A DNA stretch of 54,976 nucleotides from Bacteroidales bacterium (GTDB lineage: Bacteria > Bacteroidota > Bacteroidia > Bacteroidales > 4484-276): assembly GCA_014860585.1 (NCBI GenBank), contig JACZJL010000089.1:1-54976 (forward strand), written 5' to 3'. Position 1 is the first letter of the stretch, and each line of letters starts with the position of its first letter. Positions 26,107 through 34,756 of this stretch are shown here, piece by piece. The notes below the pieces were generated by a model, which worked only from the letters and a program-made list of their open reading frames with translations, was not told the DNA's origin and searched no databases. A program made the translations under genes and the position numbers.

Positions 26107-27455
26107 AAGAAACAACAATAAAAACCAACGCTGACGATCTTGAGATGGAACTCAGATGGTTTGCTGAAGTGCTCGACGCCCGGATGCAATTTTTATATGG
26201 AAAAGAAAGCCGTATTGCTACCATTGCTGAAATCCAACCTCCGGCATTCAATCCGGAATATTCGCTTTACGCAAGTTTTATCAGCTATTACAACCTGACT
26301 TTTGAAGAACGTTTGCTGCTTGTTCTTGCACTGACACCGCATCTCAGGCCACAATTGCTCGATATTTTCTGGGCTGTCAATGAGAAAACAGGACGGGGTT
26401 TTACTGAAATAGGCGGGATAAAGGGCAGACAACACGGTGGATTCCTTCCCACTGGCGAAACAGTGATGTTTCTGCTGGGTGGTAATGATCTTGAAAAACG
26501 CAGTGAGTGCTTTCATCTTTTCAGTGCCGATCATTTCTTTGCCAAACACCAGATTTTGACACTCGAACCAGCATTGCAAGGGGAACCTGCTCTAAGTGGT
26601 GCTTTGTCTGTGTCACGCGATTTTATTGACTTAATTACTATTGGAACAACTCATAAACCTAACCTAAGTATGGATTTTCCTGCAAAACGCATTACCACTC
26701 ATCTCACCTGGAATGATCTTGTGCTCAATGACCGTACGCACGAGCAACTCGAAGAAATCAAAGGATGGATGATACATGGACAGACATTGCTTGAGGAATG
26801 GGGTTTTGCACGAAAATTTCGTAAAGGATACCGCTGCTTGTTCTACGGACCGCCGGGAACCGGCAAATCATTAACGGCTAGTTTGCTTGGAAAAACCTCA
26901 GGAAAAGATGTTTATCGCATTGATCTTTCGCTGGTTGTTTCCAAATATATTGGTGAAACAGAGAAAAATTTGTCTAAAATCTTCAACCAGGCTGAAAACA
27001 AGAATTGGATTCTCTTTTTTGATGAAGCAGACGCCCTTTTTGGAAAACGTACCAAAGTAGCTGATGCCCACGATCGTTATGCCAACCAAGAGGTTTCCTA
27101 CCTGCTACAACGAATAGAAGATCACGACGGCGTGGTGATTCTGGCATCCAACCAAAAAGAAAATATGGATGATGCTTTTACACGGCGTTTCGAGTCCATC
27201 ATTCACTTTCCAATGCCTGACGCTAAAGAGCGCCTGAAAATCTGGACAAATGGGTTTTCTGAAAAATCTCAATTGGCCAAAGATGTGAATCTTGAACAAA
27301 TTGCAGAAAGATTCGAAATCTCAGGGGGCGCTATCATGAACATCATCAGGTTTGCCTCCCTGTCAGCCTTACGCAAAGGACAAAACCTGATCACTGCGCA
27401 GTTTATCACCGACGGAATCAGGAAAGAACTAACGAAAGAAGGAAGAACACTATAG
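26100..27455 (+). CDS. eCIS AAA+ ATPase (Pvc15/Afp15-like)
   Basis: Conserved AAA+ ATPase of eCIS loci, thought to act in assembly or cargo loading. An N-terminal domain of about 220 residues precedes the ATPase core. Walker A is GPPGTGKS (250-257), Walker B is ILFFDEADALF (D308, E309), and an Asn sensor and arginine finger are seen in VVILASNQKENMDDAFTRRFE. Length is 451 aa. It overlaps the tape-measure stop by seven bases and lies 11 bases before the cargo gene. Confidence 0.93.
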   Translation: MVKETTIKTNADDLEMELRWFAEVLDARMQFLYGKESRIATIAEIQPPAFNPEYSLYASFISYYNLTFEERLLLVLALTPHLRPQLLDIFWAVNEKTGRGFTEIGGIKGRQHGGFLPTGETVMFLLGGNDLEKRSECFHLFSADHFFAKHQILTLEPALQGEPALSGALSVSRDFIDLITIGTTHKPNLSMDFPAKRITTHLTWNDLVLNDRTHEQLEEIKGWMIHGQTLLEEWGFARKFRKGYRCLFYGPPGTGKSLTASLLGKTSGKDVYRIDLSLVVSKYIGETEKNLSKIFNQAENKNWILFFDEADALFGKRTKVADAHDRYANQEVSYLLQRIEDHDGVVILASNQKENMDDAFTRRFESIIHFPMPDAKERLKIWTNGFSEKSQLAKDVNLEQIAERFEISGGAIMNIIRFASLSALRKGQNLITAQFITDGIRKELTKEGRTL

Positions 27456-27466
27456 AACACAACACT

Positions 27467-29272
27467 ATGAAAAAGAAAGCAGAACAAACCCTGGACAAAG
27501 ACAGAAATATGGCAAGAGCAGCAGCAGAATTTGCAGTTTCTGAGCGTCATCCGGTAGCAATCATGCCCAAGTTGGAAGTTGGCCAGTCCGGCGACCGTTA
27601 TGAACAGGAGGCCGATCAGGTTGCAGACCGCATCATGCAAATGCCAGAAAATAATGTCATTCGAAAAAGCGATGAAGAAGAGGATAAAATTCAGATGAAA
27701 TCTCAGAGAACTGAGGTAACTCCATGGTTGCAGCGCTTTGGGAATAGAGAAATACTGCAAGCCAGATCGGATCATGCAGTTGAGGAGACATCCTGGCTCG
27801 GGAACCAGCTAACCCATTCAAAGAGTAATGGTAAACCGCTGCCTGAGGCGCCAAGATCATTCATGGAAAGCCGTTTTGGGGCCGACTTTGGCAATGTAAA
27901 AATTCACGCCGATAACAATGCATCAACCCTAAGCCATGCAATAAATGCCAAAGCTTTCACACATGGCAGTGATATCTATTTTGCCAAAAATCAATTTAGT
28001 CCCGAAACCCAAACCGGAAAGCATCTGCTTGCTCATGAACTAACACATGTTGTGCAGCAAACTTTTTCATCTTCCCCCTCAATATCAAAAAAATCTGGAG
28101 GAACTGCTTACAGTCAGGCTAAGCATCACGTCACCAAAGGTGTAAATAGAGTAGTGCAAATGACCCAGGAAGATGATGAAAGTAGGCGGTCAAGGATAGA
28201 TGTAGCAACCTCGGTTCAGGCATTTAGAGCTACTTACCCGGATGAATCAGGCGGATTGCTTACGCAGGCTTTGATCCGTCAGTTACAAAGGGCTCAAACT
28301 GCAGGTGAAGCCACAAGTGCAGTAGGAAGCGGGCAGCGAAGGTTCGGATCAAGAGCCGGAAGCGCCGAAGAGAGGGCAGGCGTTTCACTCGGACAAGCCT
28401 CATCGCCACCAGAAAATGAAACTGCTGAAAAGGTTGCTGTGGTGATCGGAAATGGCAACTATGACGAGAATACCAACATGGGCAGTATGGCCGTGAGAAA
28501 TAGACCCTTAACTACAACTATTTCCGATGCTGAGTCGGTTGCTGCAAGAATGAGAGATTTGAATTATGTTGTCACCCTTTTGACTGACCAAAATGCTACT
28601 CAGATCAATCAGGAGTTGACCAATCAGATAAATCGTCTGCAGCAAGGCAGCGAACTCTTTTTTTACTTTAGCGGTCATGGGTTAATTGAAGGATTGGTGG
28701 GCATTGACGGTTCTGTCTTCACACCGGCACAAATGGTTGCGATTAGGGACACCGCCAGGAGCAATTTAGTTAACCTGGTCATCAATACCGATGCCTGTCA
28801 TTCAGGGGTATTTGCAGATGCAATCAGAGGAGCAGAACTCACGGATACATTGCGTGCCAATCAAAGCCAATCTACACCATCTCTAGAGTTGACTGCAATG
28901 TTGCAGGGTGCTTTAGATATTCAGTCCGCAAAGAACAACTTCAACACATCTATCAATACCTGGTGGGCGCAACGTTACGAAATTGAAAACCGGATGAACG
29001 TAGCCGCCACAGAACAAGTAATTACTGAGTGGGAAAATCATTACAATCAGGGACGTGACATATGGAACAATTTTGTGACTGCTTGTAATCCTTTGCTTGT
29101 AACTCTGCGTTCGAGTGCCGGAGTTGCCGGGTTAACATTAGAAGCCCTAACGCTTCCGACATTAACGGGAAATCTGAATTCCGACAAGGAGGCTCAGATT
29201 CAGGCCGGATTGGATGATGTGGATAATTTACTCAACCAGGTGCTTACTTATTCCAATAATCGTTTGCCATAA
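27467..29272 (+). CDS. Putative eCIS cargo: DUF4157 domain fused to caspase-like protease
   Basis: 601 aa. Residues ~35-60 (LEVGQSGDRYEQEADQVADRIM) and ~124-200 (PLPEAPRSFMESRFGADFGNVKIHAD, then HELTH at 190-194) are a DUF4157 module, known to be enriched in eCIS-associated cargo. After a linker of ~120 residues, a C14/metacaspase-type domain spans ~321-450: VAVVIGNGNYDE, catalytic His404 in FYFSGHG and Cys444 in TDACHSG (codon 28796-28798). The C-terminal ~150 residues are helical and unassigned. There is no signal peptide, as expected for cargo loaded in the cytoplasm. It directly follows the AAA+ gene. Cargo status is inferred from domain and position; an intact catalytic dyad is directly seen. 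Confidence 0.85.
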   Translation: MKKKAEQTLDKDRNMARAAAEFAVSERHPVAIMPKLEVGQSGDRYEQEADQVADRIMQMPENNVIRKSDEEEDKIQMKSQRTEVTPWLQRFGNREILQARSDHAVEETSWLGNQLTHSKSNGKPLPEAPRSFMESRFGADFGNVKIHADNNASTLSHAINAKAFTHGSDIYFAKNQFSPETQTGKHLLAHELTHVVQQTFSSSPSISKKSGGTAYSQAKHHVTKGVNRVVQMTQEDDESRRSRIDVATSVQAFRATYPDESGGLLTQALIRQLQRAQTAGEATSAVGSGQRRFGSRAGSAEERAGVSLGQASSPPENETAEKVAVVIGNGNYDENTNMGSMAVRNRPLTTTISDAESVAARMRDLNYVVTLLTDQNATQINQELTNQINRLQQGSELFFYFSGHGLIEGLVGIDGSVFTPAQMVAIRDTARSNLVNLVINTDACHSGVFADAIRGAELTDTLRANQSQSTPSLELTAMLQGALDIQSAKNNFNTSINTWWAQRYEIENRMNVAATEQVITEWENHYNQGRDIWNNFVTACNPLLVTLRSSAGVAGLTLEALTLPTLTGNLNSDKEAQIQAGLDDVDNLLNQVLTYSNNRLP

Positions 29273-29365
29273 ACCTTGAATGATGGTAATCTATGGCATC
29301 AGTATATAATTGTAGTCAAAATAGATGCTTACAGATGAATTTTCCATCAAAAAACATGAATCAAA

Positions 29366-30313
29366 ATGAAAACAAGACTAAAAACAATTTGGAAAAGAAT
29401 CTCTACAAAAGAGTACAACGCCCGTTATTCCCGGCTTGCCGGTGACATTGAATGCTACAAGCCACAACTGACAAGAAGGGTAACCGAAAAAAATCTCAAG
29501 GATGCTCCATGGGCAAAGCAGGCTGAGAAGCTGGTTGAGAAATCAGAGGAATTTTTACAGGATTTCAAAATTGATGAAGCCTGGAAAGCCTTCCATACGG
29601 CCAAACGAATGGAAATTTTTGGCATGGACGACAAAGAACGAATTAACCTCGCTAACGAACTCCGCATGGAAACGGCAAAATTGAATGAATGGCGTAAAGA
29701 TGCGGTGCTTGAGCTGATTGGCCAGAAAAAATTCGATATGCTCGACGCCCCTTCGCATCAGGCATTGGTAAGGGCTGTGGAGCTTAAAGATGAGCACTAC
29801 AACAATCAGTATTACAAAAACCGGCTATCACAAACCTTATTCAGGTTGCTCTTCACGTTGCTTTCATTTGGTATTGCAGGAATTGGTCTATATTTCTATT
29901 ATACAATCAGGTGTTTCGGGATGGATTTTAATGATCCGGCCAACATCTGGTTGTACCTGCTTGGGGTATTGCTTTTTGGCTTGCTTGGTGCCACTACCAG
30001 CGCCATTCTTTTTACAAGGTATCTTTCAAGTTCTTCCCGCATAACAGAAATAGGCAGCAGCAGGGTAATTACCCTAAGTAAAATTTTTGTCGGCGCTGGT
30101 TTTTCGGTGTTTATTTTTCTCATCCTCCGATCTTCGATAGCCGAAAATATTCAAATTTTCAGCTTTTCGATCAAAGACCCGCTGGACTATTTCACCGTTG
30201 CTTTTGTGTCCGGTTTTTCTGAACGCCTGGCACAGAAAGCAATTGAAACTATTGTGGGCAAAGAAAAGGAAGGAGAGCAGAATCAAAAAGCAACCGAGAC
30301 ACATGAATCATGA
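29366..30313 (+). CDS. Multi-span membrane protein at the end of the eCIS block
   Basis: 315 aa, family not recognised. Residues 1-155 are charged, helical and soluble. Membrane helices are likely at about 157-180, 193-217 and 235-256, with a fourth hydrophobic segment near 274-290 holding FVSGFSERLAQ. The C-terminus is a short charged tail. No signal peptide precedes the soluble part, so that part is probably cytoplasmic. It lies 93 bases after the cargo gene on the same strand. Possible roles are immunity to the protease, membrane anchoring of the particle, or release of particles. None is shown by the sequence. Confidence 0.75.
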   Translation: MKTRLKTIWKRISTKEYNARYSRLAGDIECYKPQLTRRVTEKNLKDAPWAKQAEKLVEKSEEFLQDFKIDEAWKAFHTAKRMEIFGMDDKERINLANELRMETAKLNEWRKDAVLELIGQKKFDMLDAPSHQALVRAVELKDEHYNNQYYKNRLSQTLFRLLFTLLSFGIAGIGLYFYYTIRCFGMDFNDPANIWLYLLGVLLFGLLGATTSAILFTRYLSSSSRITEIGSSRVITLSKIFVGAGFSVFIFLILRSSIAENIQIFSFSIKDPLDYFTVAFVSGFSERLAQKAIETIVGKEKEGEQNQKATETHES

Positions 30314-30393
30314 TCTGTTCATCGGCAACCGATCCTTGAACAAAATGAATAAAAAATAGTAAGCCTTTATCGAAGCGGAAAAAGCAGGCCTCA

Positions 30394-31242
30394 TTAGCCG
30401 TTGGCTATTAAAAATATCGCAATTAAAGCGAGCCCTATTCCTGCAAGTTTGGATGTTGTAGGGCGTTCGGTGAAAAGGATAAAACCGGTAGCTGAGGCCA
30501 GTGCCACTACTCCTACATTATACACCGGAACAAAAAAAGAGACCTGGAAAAGGCTTATCCCCTTTAAGAAATATAGCGTTGAATACCAATTGAGTAGTCC
30601 GAGGACAATTCCTGCGATCACATTCCTAAAAGCAAATTTTTCATTTTTGCCTTTAATCATCAGCACAACCACTCCCAAAATCAATGCAACTCCAAAAGCC
30701 GTTGCCAGGAACAACACGAAGTCACCATGGATAAAATAATGTTCAGCCACTTTCATCAGCGAATCATTAAGCCCTACAGCAGCAAATAGAAAGACAGGCA
30801 GATAGGCATATTTTACATTGAGATGTACTTTTTTATCTTTTTTTGACGTGAAATAAAAGGCTACAAGTGCGACAACAATTCCCGTGATTTTAATCCATCC
30901 GGCTGTATCGCCAAAGGCTATAAATCCCAGTATCACCGGAATAATTACCGACATGCGGCTGGAGATGGCTGTTACCGAAACACCTGCAAAGCGCGCTGAA
31001 AGGGCAAACAAGTTAAATGAGACAATTAATGTAACCCCTATGATCAGGGCAAATAAAAACCAGGGTTGAGAAGTAATTTCGGAAAATCCAGGTTGCCTGC
31101 CAAAACTAAGGTATCCAAAAGCTGACGCTACAAGGTAATTAACTGTTATGGCCTGTAGTGTGCTGATGTGAAAACGTTCAAATAACCTGAATGTGATGAT
31201 GATCAGGGTGGAGGTGAGGACGGCGAGGATGAGGTAAATCAC
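30394..31242 (-). CDS. EamA/DMT-family transporter
   Basis: Ten-helix drug/metabolite transporter superfamily protein (282 aa) with two EamA halves: hydrophobic segments run from the first residue, with a charged break KKDKKVHLNVK near the centre and TSKLAGIGLALIAIFLIANG at the end. The substrate cannot be read from the sequence. It starts with GTG at 31242, as no closer ATG is available. It is convergent with the eCIS block, with 80 bases between stops. Confidence 0.88.
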   Translation of the reverse strand: MIYLILAVLTSTLIIITFRLFERFHISTLQAITVNYLVASAFGYLSFGRQPGFSEITSQPWFLFALIIGVTLIVSFNLFALSARFAGVSVTAISSRMSVIIPVILGFIAFGDTAGWIKITGIVVALVAFYFTSKKDKKVHLNVKYAYLPVFLFAAVGLNDSLMKVAEHYFIHGDFVLFLATAFGVALILGVVVLMIKGKNEKFAFRNVIAGIVLGLLNWYSTLYFLKGISLFQVSFFVPVYNVGVVALASATGFILFTERPTTSKLAGIGLALIAIFLIANG

Positions 31243-31275
31243 TGTGCTGGATCAAAATTATGAGTTAATCTCAGA

Positions 31276-32214
31276 TCAGATTCCTGCTGTATTCAGGTTG
31301 CCCAGACTAATTGTAAAAACTTTTGTCTGATTGGGGTCATCGTCGTTTACAAGCTTAATCGAAACTTGCAGGTGAAGAAGGTAAATATTTAATTCAGTGG
31401 ACTTTGATTGAATTTTTCCAATCTTCAGAATATCGGAGTTGATAATTCCGTACGTTCTTTTTTCGATGATTCCGAAAATCTCATCAGGGTATTCGTCGAG
31501 GATGCTGCTGTCATAATCATCCAGCAAATCGTGGATATTTGCAATTTCCGACATGGTGATGACCTGCATATTTTCCAATCCGCCTATGTTAACCAGGAAC
31601 CAGGTGTTCACATTTTGGTCAATCAAACAGCGGTTAAGATTATCTCGTTGCAAAATCCGCGCATTGTTAATAATTGCCCTTCCAAAATAATTATCACCAA
31701 ACTTGTAAATTTTATCGTAGGTAATAGCATATCTTAGATTGATACTTCCAATGATACGGCGAAGTTTTGGGTAAAAATGGAAAGCATTGTAAACCCGCAG
31801 AACAATGGCAAAATTGATGGCGAATAACAGCGAATGCAAAGGCGTGTCAAAAATGAAAAATCCCCCATCTCCGGTGCTGATGAAATGATCGTAGATACGC
31901 TTACGGTCGTATTTCTGAAAAATATATTTATGATTGGCAAAACACTGATCAATAGCAGTCTCCATCAGCCTTCGGACCAGAAATGGCATAAGTGCCTGTT
32001 CAATTACACCATAGCCGGTGCTGTATTGATAAATGTCCAAACCCAGTACCGATTTATTCGGAATATTATCATAATTAATGTATGCTTTCAACTCCTCAAA
32101 AAGGTCTTCGTCCTCCGGGATGACGTTGGTTTTACGGAAAATTACACGGTGGTCCTTTTCCTGAACAACCTTCTTAAGTTTATCGTAATCAAGCTCTTTT
32201 ATTGGAATACTCAT
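31276..32214 (-). CDS. Divergent class III nucleotidyl cyclase-like protein
   Basis: 312-aa soluble protein. It shows the outline of a class III cyclase homology domain: GLDIYQYS (about residues 58-65, first metal Asp position), STGDGGFFIF (about 112-121, second Asp), and LRYAITYDKIYKFGDNYFGRAIINNARIL (about 158-186), like the G-xx-VNxAxR segment. The Asn/Arg spacing in the last motif is not canonical, so activity is uncertain. No sensory or effector domain is attached. Homology is inferred from motif order only. Confidence 0.5.
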   Translation of the reverse strand: MSIPIKELDYDKLKKVVQEKDHRVIFRKTNVIPEDEDLFEELKAYINYDNIPNKSVLGLDIYQYSTGYGVIEQALMPFLVRRLMETAIDQCFANHKYIFQKYDRKRIYDHFISTGDGGFFIFDTPLHSLLFAINFAIVLRVYNAFHFYPKLRRIIGSINLRYAITYDKIYKFGDNYFGRAIINNARILQRDNLNRCLIDQNVNTWFLVNIGGLENMQVITMSEIANIHDLLDDYDSSILDEYPDEIFGIIEKRTYGIINSDILKIGKIQSKSTELNIYLLHLQVSIKLVNDDDPNQTKVFTISLGNLNTAGI

Positions 32215-32239
32215 ATAAACAAGTTAAATAAACCCGTGG

Positions 32240-32247
32240 CAAAAGTA
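32240..32247 (-). promoter_or_regulatory. Putative -7 box for the cyclase-like gene
   Basis: Reads TACTTTTG on the - strand, an exact TAnnTTTG match, 25 bases before the ATG at 32214. Confidence 0.5.
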
Positions 32248-32348
32248 TTAATTTACTTTTCAACGGATTTCCGGATTCAAGTTTCTCAGTTGATTTCCGG
32301 TAAAATCAACCAAATCGCTTTTTTTGTCATTTGTCAAAATTATAAGAT

Positions 32349-33599
32349 CTATTCAGATTTTGCCGGTTTTGAGGGACGTTGATTTTTGCTTCTTCCCTCC
32401 CTGGGTTTCTTTTTTTGAAATGCCCCGTGTTTTTTATGCTGATTGATGTTTCCCGGTTCAGCAGATGGCTCCAGTCCCTCAGGTAATGGCAACTTTTTAA
32501 TTTCATTCCCAATTAATTGCTCAATTCTTTTAAAGCTGCCGGTTTCCCGATGGTTTACAAACGTGAGTGCAACTCCTGTTTTTTCCGCCCTCGCGGTGCG
32601 ACCGACACGGTGAACGTAATCCTCGGCATCCTGAGGAACATTAAAGTTGATTACAAGGCTGATATTTTCGATGTCAATGCCACGTGAAACGATGTCGGTA
32701 GCCACCAGAATCTGAACTTCCCTGTTTTTGAAAAGCCTGAGCACATCCCGGCGTTCATTCTGATCGAGATCTGAATGGATAGCCTTTACATTGAATTTCA
32801 TCCGAATCATTTCATGCTCAAGGTCTTTCACCCTCGATTTTGTAGAAGAAAAAATAAGTATTGATGGCAAATCTTTGCCTGTGATCAATTTTTTGAGCAG
32901 CGCTGTTTTTTGGTTGTCAGAAACAAAATAGGCAGCCTGGAGTACATTTTCTGGCGGTTTTGAAATTTCGAGGGTGATTTCTTTAGGCTCGTGCATCACC
33001 TTACGGGCCAGTGCTCTTATTTCTTTAGGCATTGTGGCCGAAAACATCAGGGTTTGCCTTTTTTTAGGTAAAAAACTTACTATCCTTTGTATGTCGGGCA
33101 AAAATCCCATGTCGAGCATTCGGTCAGCTTCGTCAAGGATCAAATGTTTAAGGTGCTTGAGGTTCACATAGCCAAGGTTGAGGTGGGAGATCAAACGCCC
33201 GGGAGTTGCCACAATGATGCCCGTTCCTGTTTTGATGGCTTTGCGCTCCACTTCGAAATCTGTGCCGCTGCCGCCACCGTAAACTGCTATTGAGCTCACC
33301 CCGGCGAAATAGGAGAATCCTTCGAGTTGCTGGTCAATCTGCATTGCAAGTTCTCTTGTGGGTGCTATAATCAATGCTTTGATGTCGTTTAGATTTGATG
33401 TATCGGAAATAATGCTGTGAAGCAAGGGGAGCACATAGGCTGCTGTTTTGCCGGTTCCGGTCTGTGCACAGGCAATCAGGTCACTGCCCTGAAGGATTAC
33501 CGGAATGGCTTGCTCCTGGATGGGTGTAGGCTTTTCAAAACCGATTGCGTCAACACCTTCCATGATGTGCGGGTGCAGGTTAAATGATTCGAAATTCAA
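32349..33599 (-). CDS. DEAD-box RNA helicase (RhlE-like)
   Basis: ATP-dependent RNA helicase. The Q motif (GFEKPTPIQEQAIP), Walker A (AQTGTGKT), Ib (TPGRLI), DEAD box (LILDEADRMLDMGF), SAT (MFSATMP) and motif VI (HRVGRTARAEKTG) are all present. A basic C-terminal tail follows the helicase core. Length is 416 aa. RhlE-like enzymes act in ribosome assembly and cold adaptation. It is a single gene, divergent from no near neighbour. Confidence 0.94.
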   Translation of the reverse strand: MNFESFNLHPHIMEGVDAIGFEKPTPIQEQAIPVILQGSDLIACAQTGTGKTAAYVLPLLHSIISDTSNLNDIKALIIAPTRELAMQIDQQLEGFSYFAGVSSIAVYGGGSGTDFEVERKAIKTGTGIIVATPGRLISHLNLGYVNLKHLKHLILDEADRMLDMGFLPDIQRIVSFLPKKRQTLMFSATMPKEIRALARKVMHEPKEITLEISKPPENVLQAAYFVSDNQKTALLKKLITGKDLPSILIFSSTKSRVKDLEHEMIRMKFNVKAIHSDLDQNERRDVLRLFKNREVQILVATDIVSRGIDIENISLVINFNVPQDAEDYVHRVGRTARAEKTGVALTFVNHRETGSFKRIEQLIGNEIKKLPLPEGLEPSAEPGNINQHKKHGAFQKKKPREGRSKNQRPSKPAKSE

Positions 33600-33712
33600 T
33601 GTTTTTCAAGATTTTAGTGATGAGATAATTTATACCGGCAACAAGAGGGTTCAGGTCGCCTATTTTCATAATTGCCAATTTTATGATAATAAACAAAGTA
33701 AACACTGGAATG

Positions 33713-34555
33713 TTAACGAAATGAACTGATTGATAAAAATACAGCCATTTCCTTCTGAATTTTCAATGCTTCCTCCCTTGCTTTTTCAGCAAAATCTTTC
33801 CCTGACGAACCGAAAATTATCCCTCTTGAAGAATTGACCAATAACCCGCAATCATTGATTAATCCGGCTTTGGATACCTCTTCCAGGCTGCCGCCCTGGG
33901 CGCCGACCCCCGGAATTAATAAAAAATGATCAGGGATTAATTTTCGGATACCCCCGATCATTCCGGCTTTGGTAGCACCGACCACATACATCATGTTTTC
34001 ACCATTGCCCCATGCTTTTGATTGCCTGATGACCTGCTCAAAAAGCTGCTCTCCATTCACCAACTTTTGGTTTTGGAAATCGGCTGCACCAATATTAGAA
34101 GTCAATGCAAGCAGAATCACCCATTTTTCGTGATAATTGAAAAATGGTTTTACCGAATCACTGCCCATATAAGGCGCCACTGTGATGGCATCAAATCCAA
34201 ATCCTTCGGGAGGTTCGGCCAGAAAAGCCTTTGCGTACATCTCCGATGTATTTCCAATGTCACCCCGCTTGGCATCAGCAATCGTAAGCACAGTTCCATT
34301 TAGACCATCGAGGTACCGGATTGTTTTTTCGAGACTCTGCCAGCCTTTGATACCCTCACTTTCATAAAAAGCCAAATTCAATTTATAGGCTACCGCTAAA
34401 TCATGGGTTGCATCAATGATCGCTTTGTTGAAAATAAAAACGGGGTCATCAAGACGGTTGAGGTAGGAAGGGATTTTTTTTATGTCGGTATCAAGACCTA
34501 TGCAGAGGTAAGATTTTTTTTTACGAATATTTTCTTTGAGCTGTGATCTGGTCAT
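33713..34555 (-). CDS. pyrF: Orotidine 5'-phosphate decarboxylase (type 2)
   Basis: Makes UMP from OMP in pyrimidine synthesis. The type 2 signature is [12 protein letters not shown] with the catalytic lysine; [13 protein letters not shown] lies near the N-terminus and [11 protein letters not shown] near the C-terminal phosphate site. ATG 34555 ([10 protein letters not shown]) is chosen, because the 23 extra residues of the longer frame look non-coding. Length is 280 aa, as expected. Confidence 0.95.
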   Translation of the reverse strand: MTRSQLKENIRKKKSYLCIGLDTDIKKIPSYLNRLDDPVFIFNKAIIDATHDLAVAYKLNLAFYESEGIKGWQSLEKTIRYLDGLNGTVLTIADAKRGDIGNTSEMYAKAFLAEPPEGFGFDAITVAPYMGSDSVKPFFNYHEKWVILLALTSNIGAADFQNQKLVNGEQLFEQVIRQSKAWGNGENMMYVVGATKAGMIGGIRKLIPDHFLLIPGVGAQGGSLEEVSKAGLINDCGLLVNSSRGIIFGSSGKDFAEKAREEALKIQKEMAVFLSISSFR

Positions 34556-34692
34556 AAACGAATCTTTAAAGCTGTAAAAATAAATAAAGTTTGATTGGCC
34601 ACATTGGCATTCATTAAGATTCATCGCTTAAGAAGGCAATGAACCTGGAAAGGCAGTAATTTTCCGGCGATTGATTTTTTACTTCATCTACT

Positions 34693-34756
34693 TAGTCTCT
34701 GCCAGAAAACTCCATAAATTTGATTTTCAACTTTAATAGTTTTCTGGCAGAGACTA
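34693..34756. repeat. Perfect 19-bp inverted repeat spanning a stop codon
   Basis: The arm at 34693-34711 is the exact reverse complement of the arm at 34738-34756, with a 26-base spacer. The TAG stop of the transporter gene (34754-34756) lies in the right arm. It would fold into a long stem at the 3' end of the transporter mRNA. No T-run follows on either strand, so it is not a standard terminator. Confidence 0.85.

Noticed and set aside
10509-30313. Prophage interpretation of the tail-like genes
   Set aside because: No capsid, portal, terminase, integrase or lysis genes are present, while the eCIS-specific AAA+ ATPase, Pvc16-like cap and DUF4157 cargo are.
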